A stretch of DNA of 39,156 nucleotides from Flavobacteriales bacterium (lineage in GTDB: Bacteria > Bacteroidota > Bacteroidia > Flavobacteriales > BACL11): the NCBI GenBank assembly GCA_002716345.1, contig PBAP01000013.1, positions 36,435 through 75,590 of the forward strand, in the 5' to 3' direction. The notes beneath the pieces are model-generated. The model ran no database searches, had not been told where the DNA came from, and was given only the letters and a program-made list of their open reading frames with translations. This document shows, in pieces, positions 32,004 to 39,156 of the stretch (positions within the stretch are counted from its first letter, which is position 1; each line of letters begins with the position of its first letter). Made by a program: the position numbers and the translations under genes.

Positions 32004-35000
32004 ATGGAATCAAATTTTACTATTGGAAAAATATTAAAAAACAATATTTTACTATCTTTTATTTTTTCATTTGCATTTATCTATAATGCTAATGCACAAT
32101 GTACAGGAAATGCTATGCAATATCCCTCAGGGGCTATCACCGTTCCAAGTACCTGTAACACAATTACTAATATTTCTACATGTCAATATCTTAATGAACA
32201 CACACAGCTTACTGGAATTACAAGTGGTTATTCGTATACAGTAGAACACACTGGTGCAGGTAGCTGGATTGTTGTTTATGAAGGAGGAACTGGTCTGCCA
32301 GGATCAAATGGTGTTTTTGTTACTGATGGGTATAGTCCTCTAACATTTACAGCTTCATCATCATCAGACTATTGGGTGCACTGGGTAGCTGACAGTAATT
32401 GTACACAAGTCGGTTCGCCATGCAATACAACTACGATAAGCATTGCATCTGGTGGAAATTTAACATATGGTTGTACTGATCCTTTGGCACTTAATTTTGA
32501 TTCAACTGCAATTTGTGATTCTGGTTGTGTATACCAATATGGGTGTATGGACACAAATGCAAATAACTATGATTCAACAGCTGTATTTGAAAGTGGTCTT
32601 TGTAACTATGCCTGTGTCAGTGGTTCTCAATCTGAGAGTTTTGAAAGTAATCCTAATGGTTTAGATGGCACTCTTTGGTACAATGATCGTACAGGACCAG
32701 CTAACGCTTGGGTAAGAGGAAATAATACATCTACTGTAAATACAGGTCCAGCATTCGCTTACGACAGTACTTACTTTATGTATGTTGAAGGTAATTTATC
32801 AAATTCCAATACAAGCTATAAGCTAGTATCAAAGTGTGTTGATTTGAGTAGTTTCACCAACCCTTCTTTACTATTTGCTTATAATATGAACGGATCCGGT
32901 ATTGGTACTCTTGAAGTTGAAATTTCATTAGACTCTGGACAGACATGGACAAATCTTTGGGCATCCTCAGGAAACAAAGGACCAAATTGGTATGAAGCTC
33001 TAGTTCCGCTAAATCAATATACAGGTCCTTCAAAAGTAAGATTCAACTATGTACCCGGATCTAATATATTTTCAGATTGTGCAATTGATTTTGTAAGATT
33101 CTCAGAAGCTCCTCAATCAGGTTGTACCGATCCTTTTGCAGCCAACTATGATTCAACTGCAACTTATGATGACGGTTCTTGTTTATTTCCAGGTTGTTTA
33201 GATGTATATGCATCAAATTATTGTTCATCATGTAACCAAAATGATTCCTTATCTTGTATTTATCCAAACTGTGCTTCTCTTCCCATAATAGAAACATTTG
33301 AAGACACAAGTTTTAGTGTAAACAATTGGTTGACTACTGCTGGAGTAAATTCATCAGTTAATTTTTCTACCACATCACCACCTTCTATTGCTGGTAATGT
33401 ATCAGTTGAAATGGTTTCAAGCGGATCATTTAATGTTACTCCTTTTAACGAAATTGCAGCATTTGATTCAACTCAATATTTAGCTAATTTTTCTTCGTTA
33501 AATATTTGTTTAGACCTTTCTAATAATCAAAATGCTAGAATGTCAGCACTTGTTCATATGCCTGGAGTATCATTTACTCCAACACATTGGTTACGTGTTC
33601 TTGTTAATGGTAATGTTGTTTTTGATACTGATTCCTTCTCTTGTATGACGAATTCTAATTCAACATTAATTACAGGACCAGTCAGAACAAATATGGTAGT
33701 TTCAGACTCAATCATTTGGGATCTTTCAGCTTATGTTGGAAATTCAAATGTAAACGTTACTTTCCAAGTTGTAAGCTCTGCTGGAAATGAAACGTATATT
33801 GATAATATAAATATTTTTGAAATTTTGCCATGCACTTATTTTAGTTCATCAATTTCTTCTACTCCTGTAAGTTGTAACGGAGGAAATGATGGTTCTGCTT
33901 CTGCATCGCAAAGTAATTACTTACCAAGTTCATCTCAATCATACATCTGGTCTAATGGAGATACAAATTCAACTGCAAACAATCTAACAGCTGGATCATA
34001 CACTTGTGTGGTAAGTGACTTAACAAATGGGTGCTCAAATACATTATCAGTAACTGTAACTGAGCCCAGTAATGTTGTATTTAGTAGTATTATTGTTGAT
34101 GCTACTGATTCTATCTCCTCAAATGGTTCCATTGATGTTACACTTTCTGGTGGAAATGCATGTGCAACAGACTTCCAAATTGGATTTGGAACAACAGCAA
34201 CCAGTGGTAATTTTTCTACAGGTGCTCCCGGAGCAAATCTTTTTTATACTTACTATGAAGACAATAAAAGTGAAATTACATTCTTAGCGTCTGAACTAAC
34301 TGCAAATGGAATGCAAATTGGATCTCAGTTAGATGAAATTGGATGGGAAATTTCCTCTGCGAGCGGTCAAGACATGAACAACTTAACAATTGATATTGAG
34401 GAAAATGGTGTAGTAACAAATGTTTACTCATCGACCTACACTGCAGTTGTTGGTTGGAACATGATGAGTTTCACAAATCCATTTACTTGGAACGGAGGTG
34501 ATATTAAAGTTATCACATGCTTTGACAATGGGAATTGGACAAATGCAAACAATTTTTATTACACAACAACATCGTTTGTTAGTGTTCAAAGAAACTATGC
34601 TGACTTAGGAACTACAAGTCTTTGTAATGATCCTACTACAAGTAGCTCATCTGACAGACCAAATACAAGATTTGGAACTAACTCTAGTTCATATATATAT
34701 GCTTGGTCTAATGGGGATAGTACTGAGGATATAACTAATCTTTCAGCAGGCAACTATTCTGTCAATGTAACTGATTGTAAGAGTTGTACTTACTCTTCTT
34801 CATTTACTGTAGCTGTTAATACAATTTTAGGATGTACAAATCCAACTTCATGGAACTATAATCCTATTGCAAACGTCGATGACAGTTCATGTATTTCAGT
34901 TGCAACTGCATGTCTTGATTCAACAGCTTTCAACTATACACCTTTTGATTCATTAACAGCTAACACTAATGATTCCTCACTTTGTATTGCTAGAGTTTTT

Positions 35001-38000
35001 GGGTGTACAGATAGTACATTTATAAATTATGATCCTCTTGCTAATACGGATGATGGTAGTTGTGCCCTTTGTGTTGGTAATTCAGTTGCCCCTATAACAG
35101 AAAGTTTTGATAGCTTAGGATATCTTGGTATATTTTCTCAGTATACATCTGATGATATTGATTGGACACAAGATAACTTTGGAACACCTTCTATTGGAAC
35201 TGGTCCAAGTGATGATGTCACCGGCGGTGGATATTATTTATATTTAGAAGCCAGCGGAAATTCCAACAGTAGAGCTATGCTTTATTCAACTTGTGTTGAT
35301 ATCACGGCATTGGCTTCCCCTGCTCTAATATTCTCATATCATATGCTTGGGGGAGCAATGGGAACTCTTCATGTTGTGATTAACAATGATACTGCATGGA
35401 CACGATCAGGTCAGCAAGGAACTCAGTGGTATAGAGATCAAATTGACTTATCACCATATTCGAGTCCTGTAAGAATTGATTTTGTTGGTACTACTGGAAT
35501 TAGCTTCACATCAGATATGGCAATTGATCAGGTTAGTATTGATGAATTGTTATTAAGTGGCTGTACAAATCCTTCTGCTAATAACTATGACTCTACTGCA
35601 GTTATCGATGATGGTTCTTGTATTTATGCATGTACTGCAGCAATTCTTCAACTTTCAGAGTTAGCTAATGAAGGGTCTCCAAACGACTTTATTGAAATAA
35701 GAAATACTTCAGGATCAAGTTGTGATATTACTGGATGGCAAGTTGATGACAGTTTAGCAATGAACGATTGGACATTTAGCTCAGGTGTTATACCAGCAGG
35801 CGGTTTTTGGTATGCTTACAAAGATTCTTCTTATTCATACATAAACGACGTTAATGGTTTACTTGTTGATTCTGTAATAGGATCATTCACTTCAGATCTT
35901 AGTTCTCAAGGTGGAAATATATATCTAGTTAAAGGAACAGATACTGTGAACTTTGTGGTTGACTCCTCTTTAGCTGATGTAAATGGAGTTGAGTTTTCTC
36001 AAAGCATAACGCCATTTGGTTACTGTTATACATATCCAACAGCAGGTTATGCTAATAACTTATGTGAAGTATTTGGATGTAATGACACAACATCACTAAA
36101 TTATAATCCTTTAGCAACTCAAAATGATGGTTCATGTATAGCTACAATTTTAGGCTGTACAGATACATCTGCTATAAACTATGATTCATTAGCAAATGTT
36201 GACAATGGATTATGTCAATACCCTGTTTGTAATGTATATGCACCTTATCATCAACAATTTAGTACTGGTTCATTACCAATATCACAATGTCCTCAGAATG
36301 GATGGTTGACATCAGTAGTTACTGGAGGTGGCTGGTTATTTACAGGTACACCTGGTTATAATGCAGCTAATAATGGTAGACCTTCTGGAAGTTATGCCTG
36401 GGTTGATTTCTCAGGAACTGATATCGGAGCAATTTTACAGGTTGAAGATGTTAACATAACTCAGCTATCAGGTGCTCCTTATTTAATATTTGATTATTAC
36501 AGCGACCAGGGATCTAACACATTAACAGGCCAAAATAATATCTTACATGTTGAAGCTTTTGACTCAACTGGATGGGATTCAGTAATGACTTTACAAATAC
36601 AAACTGCAGGATGGCAAACTTTCACTATGGATTTATCTAATCACACTCTAGGCACTGACATTGTAAGAATTAGATTTAGAGCTGAGAGTGGTTTAGCTGG
36701 AAATGATTACAACAACGACTTACTTCTAGACGATGTAAAAGTTGAAAATCAGCCTTATCTAGGTTGTACAGATCCTTTATCTTGTAATTTTGATTCTTTA
36801 GCAAACGTTGATGACGGAAGTTGTTATGTACTAACTACAAGCACCTCAAGTTCCGATGTTACTTGTAATGGTGGAAATGATGGTGCGGTTTCTGTGTCAA
36901 CAAACATAACAGCTCAATCAATCCTTTGGTCAAATGGATCAACATCTGCGCAAGTGAATGGACTAACAGGAGGTATTTACTATGTCACTGTTCAAGATTC
37001 ACTTGGATGTACAGCTAGCGATTCAGCAGTTGTTAATGTTCCATCAGGAGCCTTAGTTACGTTAACTTCAGTTGGGGAATCATCAGCTGGAGCATCAGAT
37101 GGTCAAGTAATTGCCAATGTCTCTGGAGGGAATGCATGCCCAACAGATCTACAGTTTGGATTTAGTACTACAGCTAGTACCGGAAACAGTTCATTGCCAG
37201 GAGCAAATCTTTTCTATACATACTATGAAGATAATAAAAGTGAAATTACATTTTTAGCATCTGAGATTTCTGCATTAGGATTTACTGCAGGTCAGGAATT
37301 AACCTCTGTAGCATGGGAAATTTCTACTGCAAGTGGTTCACCTATGAACAACTTAACAATTGATATTGAAGAAAATGGTGTAGTAACCAATGTTCACTCT
37401 GGAACTTACACCGCTGTTACGGGATGGAATACGTTTACATTTTCTAATCCTATCACTTGGAACGGTAATGATATTAAGGTAATAACATGCTTTGACAATG
37501 GTGCTTGGACAAGTGCTAACAATTTTTATTACACAACAACATCATTTGCAAGTGTTCAAAGAAATTATGCAGACTTAGGTACTGCAAGTCTTTGTAATGA
37601 TCCTACAACAAGTAGCTCATTTGACAGACCAAACACGAGATTTGGAACCAACAATTCATCTTACACTTACAGTTGGTCAAACGGAAGCACAACACAAAAT
37701 ATTTCTGGATTATCAGCTGGACAATATTGTTTAACTGTCACTGATTGCAATGGCTGCGCAACAGCAGCAGTTTGTGAAACAGTTACTATTTCAGCAACAC
37801 TAGGTTGTACAGATCCTACTGCATCAAACTATAATCAGTTTGCAAACCAAGACGATGGAAGTTGTACATATGATTGTTCAATATTTGCATTATCTTTAGA
37901 CTCAATTAGTAATGTAGCACCGTGTAATGGAAATAACAATGGTTACATTCAAATAAGTACTAATCTTTGCTCCTTTGTGATCTGGAGTGATAATCAAAGT

Positions 38001-39156
38001 AACTCACTAATTAGATCAAACTTGTCTGCTGGTACATATAGCGTAACCGCGTACACATGTGACTCAGTTTGTGTTGATTCACTCACATTTGTGATATCTG
38101 AACCAAGTTCAATATCTGCAAATGGAACAGTCACCAACAGTACAACTGGATCAGATGGAGCAATTAGTTTAGTTGTCTCTGGAGGAAGTCCATGTCCTAA
38201 TATTGTGACTGGGTATTGTACATCAGTTGGCCCATCTTCTTCTATTGATTCTGAAGTAGAATCATTAAAACTAGTTGGTGATAATGACTCTATTGATTAC
38301 ATTGGTTGCCCTGGAGTAACAGGATTGAATGATCAAACAAATATAGAAGTAAGTCTATCTAATGGAAATACATACTCTATAAGTATTGATTTTGGAACAT
38401 GTGGAGGAGTATATTCTGGTGTTGGACAAGCTTGGATTGACTATAATATGGATGGAAACTTCAGTCAAAATGAGGCTATTGTAACTGCATATGGAGTAAA
38501 CGTTGGAACTCAAACTTATAACTTTACTGTACCTTCAAATTTAGGGTCAGGTAAAACAAGAATGAGAGTAATTCAATGGGAAGGTGGAGCAATACCTGTT
38601 AATGCATGTGGTCAGTTTACATACGGCTCACTAATTGACTTTACAGTATCTCTTAACGGAGGAGGATTTGGTTATGATTTCTTATGGTCAAACGGTGATA
38701 CAACTAAAGACTTGACGAACTTATCTACAGGAACCTATACAGTAAATATTACTGACTGTAACGGATGTAATATTTCTGAAACATTTAATGTAACAGGTGG
38801 TCTTGTATATGGATGTACGAATCCAAATGCATTGAACTATGATCCATTAGCTACTGTTGATGATGGTTCTTGTATAGCAATTCTTTATGGTTGTACTGAC
38901 TCTACAGCTACAAACTACTTCCCAGGCGCTAACGTAGATGATGGTTCATGTATATATTCAACATGTTCAGGTTCACTGATCACGAACTTAGGTGTTACGA
39001 ATGTTATTCATAACAGAGCTACGTTCACGTTTGATGACATGAATAGTTCAACATGTAGAGTAGACCAATTACGTATTAAGTATCGTGAAGTGGGTACAAG
39101 TGCTTGGAGCCAGAAGAACATGGGCTCACCAACAGGCTATGACCCAGTTACAGGAA
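32004..39156 (+). CDS. Giant secreted multidomain adhesin-like protein, probable T9SS cargo (3' end outside window)
   Basis: One open frame of 2,384 codons to the window end. Signal peptide MESNFTIGKILKNN...FAFIYNANA, cleavage before QC. Then in order: a beta-sandwich head; GCTD modules 1-2 (from 32469); MAM-like domain (about 32620-33110); modules 3-4; beta-sandwich (33280-33830); SprB repeat (33850-34070); second SprB repeat split by a 172-residue insert; modules 5-7; MAM-like domain (35090-35550); module 8; lamin-tail domain (LSELANEGSPNDFIEIRNTSG, 35640-36060); modules 9-10; MAM-like domain (36230-36760); module 11; two SprB repeats, the second split by a copy of the same insert; module 12; two more SprB repeats, the second split by a GEVED domain (CTSVGPSSSIDS...); modules 13-14; fibronectin III-like start. 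SprB-like proteins are surface adhesins in gliding Bacteroidota. GC content and cysteine content are well above the neighbours. Confidence 0.85.
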   Translation, partial: MESNFTIGKILKNNILLSFIFSFAFIYNANAQCTGNAMQYPSGAITVPSTCNTITNISTCQYLNEHTQLTGITSGYSYTVEHTGAGSWIVVYEGGTGLPGSNGVFVTDGYSPLTFTASSSSDYWVHWVADSNCTQVGSPCNTTTISIASGGNLTYGCTDPLALNFDSTAICDSGCVYQYGCMDTNANNYDSTAVFESGLCNYACVSGSQSESFESNPNGLDGTLWYNDRTGPANAWVRGNNTSTVNTGPAFAYDSTYFMYVEGNLSNSNTSYKLVSKCVDLSSFTNPSLLFAYNMNGSGIGTLEVEISLDSGQTWTNLWASSGNKGPNWYEALVPLNQYTGPSKVRFNYVPGSNIFSDCAIDFVRFSEAPQSGCTDPFAANYDSTATYDDGSCLFPGCLDVYASNYCSSCNQNDSLSCIYPNCASLPIIETFEDTSFSVNNWLTTAGVNSSVNFSTTSPPSIAGNVSVEMVSSGSFNVTPFNEIAAFDSTQYLANFSSLNICLDLSNNQNARMSALVHMPGVSFTPTHWLRVLVNGNVVFDTDSFSCMTNSNSTLITGPVRTNMVVSDSIIWDLSAYVGNSNVNVTFQVVSSAGNETYIDNINIFEILPCTYFSSSISSTPVSCNGGNDGSASASQSNYLPSSSQSYIWSNGDTNSTANNLTAGSYTCVVSDLTNGCSNTLSVTVTEPSNVVFSSIIVDATDSISSNGSIDVTLSGGNACATDFQIGFGTTATSGNFSTGAPGANLFYTYYEDNKSEITFLASELTANGMQIGSQLDEIGWEISSASGQDMNNLTIDIEENGVVTNVYSSTYTAVVGWNMMSFTNPFTWNGGDIKVITCFDNGNWTNANNFYYTTTSFVSVQRNYADLGTTSLCNDPTTSSSSDRPNTRFGTNSSSYIYAWSNGDSTEDITNLSAGNYSVNVTDCKSCTYSSSFTVAVNTILGCTNPTSWNYNPIANVDDSSCISVATACLDSTAFNYTPFDSLTANTNDSSLCIARVFGCTDSTFINYDPLANTDDGSCALCVGNSVAPITESFDSLGYLGIFSQYTSDDIDWTQDNFGTPSIGTGPSDDVTGGGYYLYLEASGNSNSRAMLYSTCVDITALASPALIFSYHMLGGAMGTLHVVINNDTAWTRSGQQGTQWYRDQIDLSPYSSPVRIDFVGTTGISFTSDMAIDQVSIDELLLSGCTNPSANNYDSTAVIDDGSCIYACTAAILQLSELANEGSPNDFIEIRNTSGSSCDITGWQVDDSLAMNDWTFSSGVIPAGGFWYAYKDSSYSYINDVNGLLVDSVIGSFTSDLSSQGGNIYLVKGTDTVNFVVDSSLADVNGVEFSQSITPFGYCYTYPTAGYANNLCEVFGCNDTTSLNYNPLATQNDGSCIATILGCTDTSAINYDSLANVDNGLCQYPVCNVYAPYHQQFSTGSLPISQCPQNGWLTSVVTGGGWLFTGTPGYNAANNGRPSGSYAWVDFSGTDIGAILQVEDVNITQLSGAPYLIFDYYSDQGSNTLTGQNNILHVEAFDSTGWDSVMTLQIQTAGWQTFTMDLSNHTLGTDIVRIRFRAESGLAGNDYNNDLLLDDVKVENQPYLGCTDPLSCNFDSLANVDDGSCYVLTTSTSSSDVTCNGGNDGAVSVSTNITAQSILWSNGSTSAQVNGLTGGIYYVTVQDSLGCTASDSAVVNVPSGALVTLTSVGESSAGASDGQVIANVSGGNACPTDLQFGFSTTASTGNSSLPGANLFYTYYEDNKSEITFLASEISALGFTAGQELTSVAWEISTASGSPMNNLTIDIEENGVVTNVHSGTYTAVTGWNTFTFSNPITWNGNDIKVITCFDNGAWTSANNFYYTTTSFASVQRNYADLGTASLCNDPTTSSSFDRPNTRFGTNNSSYTYSWSNGSTTQNISGLSAGQYCLTVTDCNGCATAAVCETVTISATLGCTDPTASNYNQFANQDDGSCTYDCSIFALSLDSISNVAPCNGNNNGYIQISTNLCSFVIWSDNQSNSLIRSNLSAGTYSVTAYTCDSVCVDSLTFVISEPSSISANGTVTNSTTGSDGAISLVVSGGSPCPNIVTGYCTSVGPSSSIDSEVESLKLVGDNDSIDYIGCPGVTGLNDQTNIEVSLSNGNTYSISIDFGTCGGVYSGVGQAWIDYNMDGNFSQNEAIVTAYGVNVGTQTYNFTVPSNLGSGKTRMRVIQWEGGAIPVNACGQFTYGSLIDFTVSLNGGGFGYDFLWSNGDTTKDLTNLSTGTYTVNITDCNGCNISETFNVTGGLVYGCTNPNALNYDPLATVDDGSCIAILYGCTDSTATNYFPGANVDDGSCIYSTCSGSLITNLGVTNVIHNRATFTFDDMNSSTCRVDQLRIKYREVGTSAWSQKNMGSPTGYDPVTG
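34164..34679 (+). repeat. Inserted domain, copy 1, inside the second SprB repeat
   Basis: About 172 residues between SGGNAC and SSYIYAWSNGDST. Highly similar to 37140-37649; both contain PGANLFYTYYEDNKSEITF, MNNLTIDIEENGVVTNV, DIKVITCFDNG and NNFYYTTTSF and end RPNTRFGTN. Many stretches are identical at DNA level, so the duplication is fairly recent or homogenised. Confidence 0.8.
37140..37649 (+). repeat. Inserted domain, copy 2, inside a later SprB repeat
   Basis: About 170 residues between SGGNAC and SSYTYSWSNGSTT; the partner of 34164-34679. The flanking SprB halves are also related, so the duplicated unit may be larger than the insert. Confidence 0.8.
38196..38657 (+). other. GEVED domain inserted in an SprB repeat
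   Basis: Part of the giant protein. Between SGGSPC and FGYDFLWSNGDTT lies a GEVED-type domain, recognised by YCTSVGPSSSIDSEVESL near its start, GYIGCPGV-like IDYIGCPGVTGLNDQT, then AWIDYNMDGNFSQNEAIV and RMRVIQWEGG. It occupies the same position in its host repeat as the other two inserts but is a different fold family. Confidence 0.75.

Larger units (their letters stand above)
32469..38959 (+). repeat. Dispersed GCTD-x-NYD-x-DDGSC coding module, 14 copies
   Basis: About 20-residue units of form GCTDPxAxNYDSxAxxDDGSC at roughly 32469, 32541, 33120, 33192, 34839, 34908, 35001, 35562, 36078, 36153, 36762, 37803, 38811 and 38889. Copies 4 and 6 are degenerate (GCLDVYASNYCSS, ACLDSTAFNYTPF). Each has two cysteines that could pair and an Asp/Asn-rich core. 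Modules usually stand as linkers between larger domains, often in pairs. Confidence 0.85.

Noticed and set aside
32369-34287. Short frames on both strands within the giant gene
   Set aside because: All lie within the 7-kb continuous frame, which has signal peptide, recognised domains and in-frame repeats; the short ones have none.
32469-38959. CRISPR-like array
   Set aside because: The repeats are coding modules of unequal spacing in one frame, with degenerate DNA sequence.

Overview
The window is about 39 kb of AT-rich DNA, mostly near 28-30 % GC, from a marine-type Bacteroidota, most likely Flavobacteriales. The evidence is TANNTTTG-type -7 promoter boxes, no clear Shine-Dalgarno sequences, two PorE-like OmpA proteins, a fused alpha-beta 2-oxoacid dehydrogenase E1, and type IX secretion (T9SS) surface-protein domains (SprB-like repeats, GEVED, lamin-tail, MAM-like folds). 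Packing is extremely tight: genes on the same strand overlap by a few bases and convergent genes abut or overlap tail to tail.

Layout. 1-5450 (minus) is the end of a surface-polysaccharide cluster, read wza - wzc - neuB - neuA/phosphatase - sulfotransferase, which suggests export of a nonulosonic-acid-containing and perhaps sulfated glycan. 5521-10017 carries housekeeping genes: fused E1, a lipid kinase, a SUI1/YciH protein, tRNA-Leu(GAG), tRNA-Lys(TTT), aroK and a PyrR-like phosphoribosyltransferase. 10078-17147 mixes envelope genes (a secreted CxxCH protein, two PorE-like proteins, a TPR protein) with trmD and rplS. 17140-26773 holds a dicarboxylate/amino-acid symporter, aroC, hutI, a run of envelope genes (small secreted protein, prohibitin-like protein, DUF6340-like lipoprotein, vWA-like membrane protein), fabG and sucD. 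mnmE follows on the plus strand.

The most unusual region is 28167-31795. The last codons of mnmE (TTTTTGTATCGGAAAGT) recur 3.6 kb downstream as TTTCTGTATCGGAAAGT. The 3' end of mnmE (thdF/trmE) is the known attachment site of SGI1-type islands. Between the two copies lie a decayed HUH rolling-circle Rep fragment, a 45-bp direct repeat carrying the Rep tail plus a promoter box, six small membrane or secreted ORFans, a GC-rich structured block and a phage-type DUF5681 gene. I read this as a small integrated element or remnant with no recognisable integrase.

From 32004 to the window end runs one uninterrupted reading frame of more than 2,380 codons. It encodes a giant secreted, probably T9SS-exported adhesin. 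It contains 14 GCTD...NYD...DDGSC modules, MAM-like and lamin-tail domains, and SprB-like repeats, three of which are split at the same point by inserted domains. Its C-terminus lies outside the window.
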